A stretch of DNA of 64,000 nucleotides from Iodobacter sp025352645 (GTDB lineage Bacteria; Pseudomonadota; Gammaproteobacteria; Burkholderiales; Chitinibacteraceae), in assembly GCF_033446605.1 (NCBI RefSeq), contig NZ_JAWQUO010000016.1, forward strand, positions 52,775 to 116,774, read 5' to 3'. The notes beneath the pieces are model-generated. The model worked only from the letters and a program-made list of their open reading frames with translations. It was not told where the DNA came from and ran no database searches. Positions 8,641 through 17,241 of the stretch are shown one piece after another. The position numbers and the translations under genes are program-made. How positions within the stretch are numbered: position 1 is the stretch's first letter; each line of letters opens with the position of its first letter.

Positions 8641-8973
8641 GACTCACTCCATTGACTCATCAAAAAGCAAACGTAGTCTTAGGCTTTAAAAACCCAACGA
8701 CCATTGAAAAGCAGAGCAACTGAGCACTGGATACGGCACAAATCCCATACCGCCTCTGGCCCTTAGGTAAACTTACCAAACCCAAAAAATACTGACTAAA
8801 AAATTTCAAATAATAAAAACAGACTTACTCGAAAACCAATATAGATTTTAAGCAATACATTTCAATGAAATTATTAGTTATAAAAGAACGCCAAAGCAAA
8901 GAAATGAAAGTCTATAATAATATTCAAGAAAGCAAATGCAATACACAACCAATACTTCATTGGCTTCAAACAC
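8641..8973. other. AT-rich intergenic region upstream of the 701-aa gene
   Basis: About 330 bases without a credible gene. It must contain the promoter of the minus-strand two-gene unit, but I see no clear -35/-10 pair. Its left part is mixed in composition and the right part (about 8790-8940) is strongly A-rich. Confidence 0.5.
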
Positions 8974-9010
8974 AAAAAAGCCCGCTAGCAATGAAGCTAA
9001 CGGGCTTTTT
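8974..9010 (-). terminator. Rho-independent terminator after tpiA
   Basis: An inverted repeat AGCCCGCTAGC / GCTAACGGGCT with a 6-base loop is flanked by A-tract and T-tract, so it can work in both directions. It lies 38 bases past the tpiA stop. Confidence 0.8.
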
Positions 9011-9047
9011 ATGCGCACAAAGCAAAGTGCGCTAAGACGAACGGAAT

Positions 9048-9848
9048 TTAAATCATGGCTGAGCGGTAAATACTCAGTAAATCCAGCACATTCAAAGAGG
9101 CGCCCCCTACCAAGCCACCGTCAATATCCGGCATGGCAAATAGCGATGCGGCATTGTCTGCTTTTACGCTGCCACCATATAAAATGGTCACAGATTCACC
9201 CCATTCAGGCACAAACAGCGCCAACTGACGGCGCAAAAAAGCATGCACGTCTTGGGCCATCTCTGGCGTTGCCGCAAGCCCTGTGCCAATCGCCCAGACC
9301 GGCTCATAAGCCAGCACAAACACGGCTTTTTTTTGCATGAGTTGCAAAATAGCGTTGATCTGCTCGGCCAAGACCACCTCGGTTTTGCCGCCCTCTCGAT
9401 CCTCCATCGTCTCACCGACACACACAATCGGGATCACCCCAGCAGCAATACACATGGCCGCTTTTACTGCCACGGTTTGGTTGCACTCGCGATGCCGATC
9501 ACGGCGCTCGGAATGCCCCACAATCGCATAGCGGCAACCCAGCTCAGCCAGCATGGTGGCCGACCATTCACCCGTGCGTGCACCATGTGTGACCTCCGCC
9601 ACATCTTGCGCGCCGTAATGCACGCCAGAGCGATTAGCCAGCCGCCCCACCTCGCCCAGATAAGGCGCAGGTGGGCATACTACTAGCTCAACTTTTGCAT
9701 TCGCTGCGTCTGCAAGGCGTGGCAAGCTTTCCCTGCAGAGCGCAAGATTGCCAAACATCTTCCAATTAGCCACCACCATTCTTGCACGCGGTGCTGCTAT
9801 ATTCACTGGGCAGCTTACCGTTGCGTCTTGCATATCCATCGCTTGCAT
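9048..9848 (-). CDS. tpiA: Triose-phosphate isomerase
   Basis: Interconverts dihydroxyacetone phosphate and glyceraldehyde 3-phosphate in the cytoplasm. 266 aa from the ATG at 9848, chosen because AAGGA lies 8 bases upstream; the frame stays open 11 codons further but with no ribosome site. Catalytic residues are visible as Lys30 (ANWKM), His112 (VGHSERR) and Glu182 (AYEPVWAIGTG), with the phosphate-binding YGGSV and GGASL motifs near the end. It has about 15 extra N-terminal residues compared with usual 250-aa enzymes. The start lies 13 bases after the glpD stop, so tpiA is second gene of a glpD-tpiA operon, which links glycerol catabolism directly to glycolysis. Confidence 0.93.
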   Translation of the reverse strand: MQAMDMQDATVSCPVNIAAPRARMVVANWKMFGNLALCRESLPRLADAANAKVELVVCPPAPYLGEVGRLANRSGVHYGAQDVAEVTHGARTGEWSATMLAELGCRYAIVGHSERRDRHRECNQTVAVKAAMCIAAGVIPIVCVGETMEDREGGKTEVVLAEQINAILQLMQKKAVFVLAYEPVWAIGTGLAATPEMAQDVHAFLRRQLALFVPEWGESVTILYGGSVKADNAASLFAMPDIDGGLVGGASLNVLDLLSIYRSAMI

Positions 9849-9861
9849 TATGTTTCCTTGA

Positions 9862-11364
9862 TTAAACGAGCACCGCCGCACGGCTTGTTTGATGGGACAG
9901 CCATTGGTTTAATACTTCTTCAGCACCTAGCGGCAAATGCAGTTTCAATTTGGTTCTGCGCCACAGCATATCTTCGGCGCTTTTTGCCCATTCAAATTGC
10001 ATTAAATAGCGCACTTCCGCCTCATAGAGCTGCGGCAAAATAGCCTCGCCTAAATCGGCCACGCATTTTTTACCCTTAAGCAATACCGCCGTGCGTGAGC
10101 CATAAGTACGAGCATAGCGCTGTAATAAATCACTAGGGAGCCATGCATATTCATGCGCTAAGCTTTGCATAAATGCTTCAAAAGTCCCATTTAGATCACC
10201 ACCTGGCAAGGGTTTGCTGGCGCTCCATGACGGGTGCTGATTACCCAAATGGGGTGCAAGTAGATCAACAGCCTGCTCTGCCAGCTTACGATACGTTGTA
10301 ATCTTGCCGCCAAAGACCGATAGCAAGCCTTGGCTAGCATCAAATTCCAAAGAGTAATCACGGGTCACGCTGGCGGCATTGCCAGAGGCATCATCCAATA
10401 AAGGGCGCACGCCAGAAAAGGTGGCCACCACATCCTTAGGGCTGATTTGCTGCTCAAAATAGCGATTACTCATCTGGCAAAGGTAGGCTATTTCGTCTTT
10501 ATCAATACTTACTTTGGCAGGGTCGGCGTGGTATTCAACATCGGTTGTGCCAATTAAAGTGAAGTCTTTTTCGTAAGGAATAGCAAAAATAATGCGTTTA
10601 TCAGGGTTCTGAAAAATATAGGCATCGGCATGATCAAATAATTTTCTCACCACAATATGGCTGCCTTTCACCAAACGCAGCGCATGTACTGATCTTTGCC
10701 CGACTACATTTTTAAGTACGGATTCCACCCAAGCCCCTGCTGCATTGACGACAGTGCGTGCTTTAACCGTCTGCGCCCCGCTGGCACCTTGTAAGGTGCA
10801 GTGCCATAAATCTTGTTCGCGCTTCGCCGCCACGCAAGCGGTTTGGGTGTACACCACGGCACCGCGCTCTACCGCATCCATGGCATTGAGCACCACCAAA
10901 CGCGCATCTTGTACCCAGCCATCGGAGTAAGCAAAACCATGGGTATAGCCTGCTTTTAATGGCTGGCCCGAAGCATGGCGATCAAAACGGATGGTTTCTG
11001 TACCCTTTAAAACTTTTCGGCTAGCCAAATGATCATAAAGAAACAATCCTGTACGAATCAGCCACTTAGGACGGCCCTCTGGATCGTGCGGCATCACAAA
11101 ACGCAGCGGCCAAATAATATGTGGGGCTAAATCCAGCAGCACTTCGCGCTCTTGCAGTGCTTTGCGCACCAAGCCAAATTCGTAATATTCCAAGTAGCGC
11201 AAGCCACCATGAATGAGCTTAGAACTGGCGGACGACGTATGCTGCGCCAGATCGTCTTTTTCGCACAGGCAAACAGAAAGCCCACGGCCAGCCGCGTCTC
11301 GCGCGATCCCGACCCCATTAATCCCCCCTCCAACTACCAGTACATCGTAAATTTTCTCTTCCAC
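9862..11364 (-). CDS. glpD: Aerobic glycerol-3-phosphate dehydrogenase
   Basis: FAD-dependent membrane-associated enzyme oxidising sn-glycerol 3-phosphate to DHAP and passing electrons to quinone. The GTG at 11364 gives 500 aa, matching the usual 501; the open frame extends 28 codons further into an AT-rich, hydrophobic stretch (MLVFCCFVFVCVLFW) that is promoter DNA, not protein. The dinucleotide fold appears at once (VLVVGGGINGVGIARDAAGRG), followed by the family LIHGGLRYLE motif. A GGGG stretch lies about 8 bases upstream. Divergent from glpR and in operon with tpiA. Confidence 0.94.
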   Translation of the reverse strand: MEEKIYDVLVVGGGINGVGIARDAAGRGLSVCLCEKDDLAQHTSSASSKLIHGGLRYLEYYEFGLVRKALQEREVLLDLAPHIIWPLRFVMPHDPEGRPKWLIRTGLFLYDHLASRKVLKGTETIRFDRHASGQPLKAGYTHGFAYSDGWVQDARLVVLNAMDAVERGAVVYTQTACVAAKREQDLWHCTLQGASGAQTVKARTVVNAAGAWVESVLKNVVGQRSVHALRLVKGSHIVVRKLFDHADAYIFQNPDKRIIFAIPYEKDFTLIGTTDVEYHADPAKVSIDKDEIAYLCQMSNRYFEQQISPKDVVATFSGVRPLLDDASGNAASVTRDYSLEFDASQGLLSVFGGKITTYRKLAEQAVDLLAPHLGNQHPSWSASKPLPGGDLNGTFEAFMQSLAHEYAWLPSDLLQRYARTYGSRTAVLLKGKKCVADLGEAILPQLYEAEVRYLMQFEWAKSAEDMLWRRTKLKLHLPLGAEEVLNQWLSHQTSRAAVLV

Positions 11365-11588
11365 GTTTTGGCCCCAGATGCGGTGAACTTTATTGACTAT
11401 TACCCAAAATAATACACAAACAAATACAAAACAACAAAATACTAACATTATACTTTCGTAAATGTTTGCTATGAAAAACCCCTACACAAAAAAACACTTT
11501 CTCATCGCGCAGCTTGCGTGGGCTTGATAAACTAATAAAAAGCAATTAATCCCCATTACCCACACTGCCCAGCCACTGAGAACCCCGC
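11365..11588. promoter_or_regulatory. Divergent glpD / glpR control region
   Basis: A 224-base AT-rich region separates the two divergent starts. Around 11450-11480 the sequence ACTTTCGTAAATGTTTGCTA resembles the AT-rich half-sites of GlpR operators (E. coli type ATGTTCG), but only loosely. No exact palindrome was found. Confidence 0.4.
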
Positions 11589-12368
11589 ATGATTCTTAAT
11601 TTACGCCAGCAAGAACTTTTGAAATGGGTGCAAAGAGAGGCTTATGTCAGCGTAGACAAGCTGGCCGAGCACTTTGATGTCACCCAGCAAACCATCCGCC
11701 GTGATATTCATCAGCTGGTTGAAAACAAGCTAGTACAAAAACTACATGGCGGTGTAAGCACACTATCTAGCGTCGAAAATGTGGCCTATGCCGCAAGGCA
11801 AGTGCTGCTGATCGAAGAAAAACAAAGAATTGCCGAGTTGGTAGCGGCGCATATTCCAAATAACGCCTCTTTATTTATTAATTTAGGCACCACCACCGAG
11901 GAAGTCGCCAAAGCGCTGCGCCACCATCATGGCCTACATGTAATTACCAACAATTTGAATGTAGCGGCAATGATGTGCACCTATCACGATTGTGAAGTGA
12001 TTATTGCAGGCGGCATGGTGCGGGGGCGGGACCGAGGCATTACAGGCGAGGCCACCATCGACTTTATTAATCAATTTAAAGTGGATTACGGCATTATCGG
12101 CATCTCTAGCATTGAGGCCGATGGCACGCTGCGCGATTTTGACTTTAGAGAAGTACGCACCGCCGAGGCGATCATTAAGCAATCGCGGCACGTTTTTTTA
12201 GTGGCCGACCATTCCAAATTTGGCCGCCCCGCCTTGGCACGCCAAGGCCACCTCTCCCAAATCACCGCGCTATTTACCGACAAACCGGTTGATGCGGCGA
12301 TGGAAAACGTTATCAAAGAATCAAAAACCCAACTCTACGTTGCATCAGCAGCGCCAAGTGCTGGCTAG
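11589..12368 (+). CDS. glpR: DeoR-family glycerol-3-phosphate regulon repressor
   Basis: 259 aa. The N-terminal DeoR winged helix-turn-helix (residues about 4-57, with VSVDKLAEHFDVTQQTIRRD and LHGGV) is followed by the effector-binding DeoRC domain (LGTTTEEVAKAL, ITNNLNVA, GGMVRGRDRGITG, FDFREVRTAEAIIKQS, VADHSKFG). GlpR represses glp genes and is released by glycerol 3-phosphate in related bacteria. It lies between glpD-tpiA and glpKFT, so it is the natural local regulator. No strong ribosome site precedes the ATG, which may keep its level low. Confidence 0.92.
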   Translation: MILNLRQQELLKWVQREAYVSVDKLAEHFDVTQQTIRRDIHQLVENKLVQKLHGGVSTLSSVENVAYAARQVLLIEEKQRIAELVAAHIPNNASLFINLGTTTEEVAKALRHHHGLHVITNNLNVAAMMCTYHDCEVIIAGGMVRGRDRGITGEATIDFINQFKVDYGIIGISSIEADGTLRDFDFREVRTAEAIIKQSRHVFLVADHSKFGRPALARQGHLSQITALFTDKPVDAAMENVIKESKTQLYVASAAPSAG

Positions 12369-12446
12369 CTTTTACTCATGCGTTTTTGTTGAGCGGGTAA
12401 AGAGATACCTGATTATGTCTCTTGCTCAATTTCATTATAAATATCG

Positions 12447-12545
12447 TCGGGCGGGTGAAACCCAATCCTATCAACTTAAGCAATATGCCATTCGTAGGGC
12501 GGGTGCAACCCGCGAGTAATGCTAAAAAACGCGGGCTTCACCCCA
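12447..12545. repeat. Composite palindromic repeat, copy A (partly decayed)
   Basis: Contains CCCAATCCTATCAACTTAAG followed by CGTAGGGCGGGTGCAACCCGC and then a degenerate right arm (GCGGGCTTCACCCC). The same modules occur at 18726-18930 and 51264-51371. Non-coding. Confidence 0.75.
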
Positions 12546-12587
12546 TGTGCGCCAAGCAAAAAATAATGATATGAATCAGCTGGTTAA

Positions 12588-12703
12588 ATCTTAAACCACA
12601 GAGAACACAAAGACCCACAGAGCTTCACAGAGAAAATAAAGCTCTGTTTTGAGCCTTTCTCTGTACCCTCTGTGCTCTTCTTTTACTCTGTGGTTCAAGG
12701 TTT
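12588..12703. repeat. ACAGAG-type inverted repeat element, copy 1
   Basis: Left end AAACCACAGAGAACAC and right end CTCTGTGGTTCAAGGTTT form a long imperfect inverted repeat with internal ACAGAG / CTCTGT blocks, so the transcript would fold into one long hairpin. A related copy lies at 12812-12915 and a half copy near 63583. Confidence 0.7.
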
Positions 12704-12811
12704 AGCGCCATTTCATGCACAGCTCAGGCTCTATGTAACTTTAGTTAGAGCATATGGGGTTTCACCCGCCCCTGTATGCGCTAAGCAGAAATACTTGTGG
12801 CGTGCATGAGC

Positions 12812-12915
12812 TAAACCTTAAAACCGCAAAGTACATAGAGTTTCATAGGCCAGACGAAGTGGCATTTTGGGTATTCATCTGTGTTCTTTATGTTCTCATT
12901 ATCTCTGTGGTTCAA
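12812..12915. repeat. ACAGAG-type inverted repeat element, copy 2 (diverged)
   Basis: Begins AAACCTTAAAACCGCAAAG and ends ATCTCTGTGGTTCAAGATTT, with GTGTTCTTTATGTTCTC inside. Same plan as 12588-12703 but more mutated. Confidence 0.6.
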
Positions 12916-13084
12916 GATTTGGCCCCTCATCACTCCCCGCTGAATTTCATGCTGGCTTTTAATTAGCAGAATACCCAGCACTTTTTTAGGGCAATTAGGC
13001 TTTGTATTGATCTAGAAATACAGCTCCTCCCTCTTCGCACCTTGGCTAAACATAGCATTAGCCCTTTTTCCGCCTATGCAAAAA

Positions 13085-13412
13085 TATGATTTCAGCAGGA
13101 ATTTTTATTTTATTTGTTCCATTTTGCATAAAAATGCAACAAACAAAAAAACACTTTTTTTGCTTACACCCCTTGGGAATGCTCGCCTTAGCGCTTTTGT
13201 AGTCGGAAAAGATCGATTACAAGCTGCGGCATTCCCTGATATAAATCATCGTTACAACGATTAAAATCAAAAATGATCAGAAAGTAACATTTACCGGCAA
13301 CAGCCACCTTTCTAGTCTTATGGGCCACCCATCCGCCAGAGATACGGGGCCTTAAACACCAAATGCACACCAATTAACACATCGCTTGCCGCAAGATGCA
13401 AAGGGGATAAAA
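13085..13412 (+). promoter_or_regulatory. Probable glpKFT promoter/operator region
   Basis: AT-rich stretch with a small palindrome TGCATAAAAATGCA (about 13125-13138) inside TTTTGCATAAAAATG, which loosely resembles GTTTGCTATGAAAA near glpD/glpR. It could be a shared GlpR site. Placement is inference from position. Confidence 0.3.
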
Positions 13413-14918
13413 GTGAAAGAAAAATACATTTTGGCGCTTGACCAAGGAACAACCAGTTCACGCGCAATTTTGTTTAACCAGGCAGGCGACATCATCTCGA
13501 TGGCGCAAAAAGAATTCAAACAAATCTACCCTCAGCCAGGCTGGGTTGAGCACGACGCACTCGAGATTTGGATTGGTCAATCTACCGTGGCACACGAAGC
13601 CATTACCCGCGCCAATATTGATAGCACCCAATTAGCGGGCATCGGCATTACCAATCAGCGCGAAACCACCGTGGTATGGAATCGCGAAACTGGCCTGCCG
13701 GTGTATAACGCCATTGTTTGGCAAGACCGCCGCACCGCGCAGTATTGCGATGAAATCAAGGCTCAGGGTTTAGAAGCATCCATCCGCGCCAAAACCGGCC
13801 TACCGGTCGATGCCTATTTCTCTGGCAGCAAAATCAAGTGGATTTTAGATAATGTAGCAGGCGCTCGTGAGCTGGCTAACGCAGGCAAACTAGCCTTTGG
13901 CACGATTGATAGCTGGCTTATCTGGAATTACACCCAGGGCGAAGTGCATGTCACCGATGTATCTAACGCGTCTCGCACCATGCTATTTAATATCCAAACC
14001 CTAAGCTGGGATAAAGACCTACTAGAGCTGATGGATATCCCCGCCAGCATGCTGCCGGAAGTGCGCTCATCCAGCGAAATTTATGGCTACACCCACGAAG
14101 CCACCCTAGGTAGCCGCGTGCCTTTATCTGGCATTGCAGGCGATCAACAAGCGGCGCTATTTGGCCAGCAATGCACCCGCCCCGGCATGGTTAAGAACAC
14201 CTACGGCACGGGCTGCTTTATGATGATGAATACCGGTGTAACGCCGATCATCTCTAACAACAATCTCATCACCACCATCGCCTGGCAAATTGGCGATCGC
14301 GTGGAATACGCGCTGGAAGGCAGTATTTTTATTGGTGGTGCAGTGGTGCAATGGTTGCGTGACGGCCTTGGCATGATCAACAAATCATCCGAAGTGAATG
14401 AGCTAGCAGGCCAAGTCAGCGATAGCGACGGCGTTTATTTAGTACCTGCCTTTGCAGGACTTGGCGCACCACACTGGAATCAAGACGCACGTGGCTCTCT
14501 ATTTGGCGCAACGCTAGGCACTAAATCAGCCCATATCGCTCGTGCAGCACTGGATAGCATTGCCTATCAAACCGCTGACGTTCTGAAGGCGATGGAAGCC
14601 GATGCCGGTATCAGTATTCCAGAGTTACGCGTCGATGGTGGCGCCAGCGTCAACCCACTCTTAATGCAATTTCAAGCCGACATTTTAAGCACAGATGTGA
14701 TTCGCCCCAAAATCACCGAAACCACCGCACTCGGTGCGGCTTATCTAGCGGGCCTTGCCGTGGGCTACTGGAAAAGCATTGACGATGTGCAAAGCCAATG
14801 GCAATTAGATAAGCGCTTTAGCGCCGAAATGCCGGCAGAAACATCCCAGCAATACCTAAAAGGTTGGCATCGCGCGGTAGAAGCCACTAAGACATGGGCT
14901 AACCACGAAGCGGTTTGA
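13413..14918 (+). CDS. glpK: Glycerol kinase
   Basis: ATP-dependent phosphorylation of glycerol to sn-glycerol 3-phosphate. 501 aa from the GTG at 13413 with AAGGGGATAAAA before it; the frame also allows a TTG nine codons upstream but without a ribosome site. FGGY-family motifs are complete: ALDQGTTSSRAILF (ATPase fold phosphate 1), GWVEHDALEIW, TNQRETTVVW, the FGGY signature region GVYLVPAFAGLGAPHW, and DGGASVNPLLMQFQAD. First gene of glpK-glpF-glpT. Length equals the E. coli enzyme. Confidence 0.95.
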   Translation: MKEKYILALDQGTTSSRAILFNQAGDIISMAQKEFKQIYPQPGWVEHDALEIWIGQSTVAHEAITRANIDSTQLAGIGITNQRETTVVWNRETGLPVYNAIVWQDRRTAQYCDEIKAQGLEASIRAKTGLPVDAYFSGSKIKWILDNVAGARELANAGKLAFGTIDSWLIWNYTQGEVHVTDVSNASRTMLFNIQTLSWDKDLLELMDIPASMLPEVRSSSEIYGYTHEATLGSRVPLSGIAGDQQAALFGQQCTRPGMVKNTYGTGCFMMMNTGVTPIISNNNLITTIAWQIGDRVEYALEGSIFIGGAVVQWLRDGLGMINKSSEVNELAGQVSDSDGVYLVPAFAGLGAPHWNQDARGSLFGATLGTKSAHIARAALDSIAYQTADVLKAMEADAGISIPELRVDGGASVNPLLMQFQADILSTDVIRPKITETTALGAAYLAGLAVGYWKSIDDVQSQWQLDKRFSAEMPAETSQQYLKGWHRAVEATKTWANHEAV

Positions 14919-14932
14919 TTTTTTTATTAAAA

Positions 14933-14951
14933 CCCTGCCAAGCTGGCAGGG
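14933..14951 (+). other. Perfect intercistronic hairpin between glpK and glpF
   Basis: CCCTGCCA-AGC-TGGCAGGG, 8-bp stem with 3-base loop, ending a few bases before the glpF ribosome site. There is no T-run after it, so it is more likely an mRNA stability or processing element than a terminator. Confidence 0.6.
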
Positions 14952-14968
14952 CATTAAGGATCTACAAA

Positions 14969-15673
14969 ATGACTCCATTAATTGCCGAGTTTATTGGCAC
15001 CGCGCTCCTAGTCTTATTAGGCAATGGCGTGGTTGCCAATGTATTACTGAATAAAACCAAGGGGCAAAATAGCGGCTTAATTGTTATTGCCTTTGGTTGG
15101 GCAATGGCCGTGTTTGTGGGCGTATTTAGCGTGGCGGCCATTAGTGGTGCCCACCTTAACCCCGCCGTAACTATTGCCTTGGCTGTAGCAGGCAAATTTG
15201 TCTGGGGCAATGTGGCGGGTTATATCGTGGCACAAATGTTAGGCGGCATGGCCGGTGCCTTAGTGATGTGGTTAATGTATCGCAAGCACTTTGAAAGCAC
15301 AGAAGACAGCGATCTAAAGCTGGCGGTTTTTTGCACTGGCCCAGCTATTCGCAGCCTACCAGGCAATTTGGTTTCTGAAATCGTCGCGACTTTTGTCTTG
15401 GTATTTGCGATCTTAAGCATGGTTTCACCAAAAATGTCACTCGGCGCGATGGATGCCCTGCCCGTTGCCTTATTGGTATTGGGGATTGGCGTATCACTAG
15501 GCGGCACAACCGGCTACGCCATGAGCCCAGCCCGAGATTTAGGCCCACGCATCATGCACGCCCTACTGCCTATTTCTGGCAAAAGAAACAGCGACTGGGG
15601 CTACGCATGGGTACCCGTGGTTGGCTCAATCATTGGCGCGGTACTTGCTGCACTGGCTCACGGTATTCACTAA
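14969..15673 (+). CDS. glpF: Glycerol facilitator (aquaglyceroporin)
   Basis: 234 aa from the ATG at 14969, preceded by AAGGATCTACAAA. Six-helix MIP channel with two pore half-helices. The first NPA motif is canonical at 64-66 (HLNPAVT). The second is SPA at 186-188 (AMSPARDLGPR) instead of NPA; the following Arg189 of the selectivity filter and Asp190 are kept. The Asp after NPA2 marks the glycerol-conducting branch. Lies between glpK and glpT. The Asn-to-Ser change at the pore centre is unusual and worth checking. Confidence 0.93.
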   Translation: MTPLIAEFIGTALLVLLGNGVVANVLLNKTKGQNSGLIVIAFGWAMAVFVGVFSVAAISGAHLNPAVTIALAVAGKFVWGNVAGYIVAQMLGGMAGALVMWLMYRKHFESTEDSDLKLAVFCTGPAIRSLPGNLVSEIVATFVLVFAILSMVSPKMSLGAMDALPVALLVLGIGVSLGGTTGYAMSPARDLGPRIMHALLPISGKRNSDWGYAWVPVVGSIIGAVLAALAHGIH

Positions 15674-15717
15674 ATTTTTCAGCCAGTCACTTGATTGGCC
15701 CACTCCTCGCTTAACCA

Positions 15718-15737
15718 ATGCGGCTTTTATGCCGCAT
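15718..15737 (+). other. Hairpin between glpF and glpT
   Basis: ATGCGGC-TTTTAT-GCCGCAT, perfect 7-bp stem, followed by GATAAGGAG, the glpT ribosome site. No T-run follows it. Likely affects mRNA processing or translation. Confidence 0.55.
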
Positions 15738-15753
15738 GATAAGGAGCGCTCAG

Positions 15754-17136
15754 ATGTTTAAATTTTTAAAGCCTGCACCCCATATCGCCCGTATGGACGA
15801 ACAAAAAATCGACAGCAGCTATAAACGGCTGCGCTGGCAACTTTTCCTCGGCATTTTCTTGGGTTACGCCGGTTATTACCTCGTGCGTAAAAACTTCTCA
15901 CTCGCCATGCCTTATTTGGTTGAGCAGGGTTTCTCACGTGGTGATTTAGGCGTTGCCATGTCCGGCGTAGCCATTGCTTATGGGATATCTAAATTTCTGA
16001 TGGGGGCGGTTTCAGACCGCTCAAACCCCCGTGTCTTTTTATGCATGGGCTTACTCCTTTCTGCGGCTATTTTTCTGTTTATGGGCTTTGTTCCATGGGC
16101 CACGTCCAGCGTCACCATTATGTTTGTACTGCTGTTTCTGAATGGATGGGTGCAAGGCATGGGCTGGCCACCGTGTGGCCGCACTATGGTGCATTGGTGG
16201 AGTCAGAAAGAACGTGGCTCGGTCGTTTCGGTATGGAACTGCGCACATAATGTTGGCGGCGGCATGATAGGCCCGCTATTTATTTTAGGCATGGGTTGGT
16301 TCAACGATTGGCGTTCGGCATTTTATGTACCTGCGGCGGCGGCCATTGCCATTGCCGTATTGGTTTTTGTAGTAATGCGTGATACGCCGCAATCCTGCGG
16401 CCTGCCTCCGGTTGAAGAATATAAAAACGACTATCCAAAAGACTATAACGCTGAGCATGAAATTGAGCTGAGCGCCAAAGAAATATTTAAAAAATACATC
16501 CTGCCTAATAAACTGCTCTGGTATATCGCCTTTGCAAATGTATTTGTCTATTTACTCCGCTACGGCGTATTGGATTGGGCCCCAACTTACTTAAAAGAAG
16601 CCAAGCAGTTTTCAGTCGACAAATCATCATGGGCCTACTTTCTGTTTGAATGGGCCGGTATTCCAGGCACCCTACTTTGCGGCTGGATGTCAGACAAAGT
16701 ATTTAAAGGCAACCGCGGCGCAACGGGTTTATTCTTTATGGGCTTAGTGACCATTGCCACGATCGTTTATTGGCTAAACCCAGCGGGCAACCCAACCGTT
16801 GATATGCTGGCACTGATTGCCATTGGCTTCTTTATCTACGGCCCAGTCATGCTCATTGGCCTACATGCTTTAGAACTAGCACCCAAAAAAGCCGCCGGAA
16901 CCGCCGCCGGATTTACTGGGCTGTTCGGATACCTTGGTGGATCAGTAGCGGCCAGTGCCGTAGTTGGCTACACGGTGGATCATTTTGGTTGGGATGGTGG
17001 CTTTATGCTGCTGATCGGCTCATGTATCGCTGCCATGGCTTTACTGGCATTGACCATGCTAAACGACACCCCTGCCAACAAAACCAAACGTGAAGAGAAA
17101 ATGCTTAAACCACAGCTAGCCAAAGCCAATAGCTAA
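15754..17136 (+). CDS. glpT: Glycerol-3-phosphate:phosphate antiporter
   Basis: 460 aa MFS transporter of the organophosphate:phosphate antiporter family in the inner membrane, importing G3P in exchange for phosphate. The ATG at 15754 follows AAGGAGCGCTCAG; an earlier open stretch has no ribosome site. The two substrate-binding arginines of E. coli GlpT are at exactly the same positions, Arg45 (YYLVRKNFS) and Arg269 (YLLRYGVLDW). GNRGATGLFF and the family loop VSDRSNPR are present. Third gene of the operon, ending in a terminator. Confidence 0.94.
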   Translation: MFKFLKPAPHIARMDEQKIDSSYKRLRWQLFLGIFLGYAGYYLVRKNFSLAMPYLVEQGFSRGDLGVAMSGVAIAYGISKFLMGAVSDRSNPRVFLCMGLLLSAAIFLFMGFVPWATSSVTIMFVLLFLNGWVQGMGWPPCGRTMVHWWSQKERGSVVSVWNCAHNVGGGMIGPLFILGMGWFNDWRSAFYVPAAAAIAIAVLVFVVMRDTPQSCGLPPVEEYKNDYPKDYNAEHEIELSAKEIFKKYILPNKLLWYIAFANVFVYLLRYGVLDWAPTYLKEAKQFSVDKSSWAYFLFEWAGIPGTLLCGWMSDKVFKGNRGATGLFFMGLVTIATIVYWLNPAGNPTVDMLALIAIGFFIYGPVMLIGLHALELAPKKAAGTAAGFTGLFGYLGGSVAASAVVGYTVDHFGWDGGFMLLIGSCIAAMALLALTMLNDTPANKTKREEKMLKPQLAKANS

Positions 17137-17149
17137 AAAAGCTGTCATA

Positions 17150-17187
17150 AAAAAATGCCGCACTCTAACAAAAGTGCGGCATTTTTT
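17150..17187 (+). terminator. Rho-independent terminator of the glpKFT operon
   Basis: AAATGCCGCACT / AGTGCGGCATTT stem with an 8-base loop, A-tract before and T-tract after. Begins about 14 bases after the glpT stop. Confidence 0.88.
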
Positions 17188-17241
17188 ATAAGGGCAAGCG
17201 CCACGGGATAGTGCTTTATTAAAACTATGCATTGAACGCCC

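Larger units (their letters stand above)
12369..13412. other. 1-kb repeat-rich spacer before glpK
   Basis: No credible gene: the short open frames fall inside repeats or lack ribosome sites. The left part (about 12447-12545) is a decayed copy of the palindromic GGGCGGGTGCAACCCGC element; 12588-12703 and 12812-12915 are two copies of an ACAGAG/CTCTGTGGTT element. The right 350 bases are AT-rich and must carry the glpKFT promoter. Confidence 0.7.

Noticed and set aside
9243..9686. 147-codon plus-strand frame opposite tpiA
   Set aside because: Antisense of a well-supported tpiA gene, with no domain signature.
11365..11448. 28-codon hydrophobic N-terminal extension of GlpD
   Set aside because: The family starts at the dinucleotide fold, the GTG at 11364 gives the normal length, and the extension is AT-rich promoter DNA.
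12754..12966. 70-codon open frame between glpR and glpK
   Set aside because: It lies across an ACAGAG repeat copy, has no ribosome site and its text changes with the repeat.
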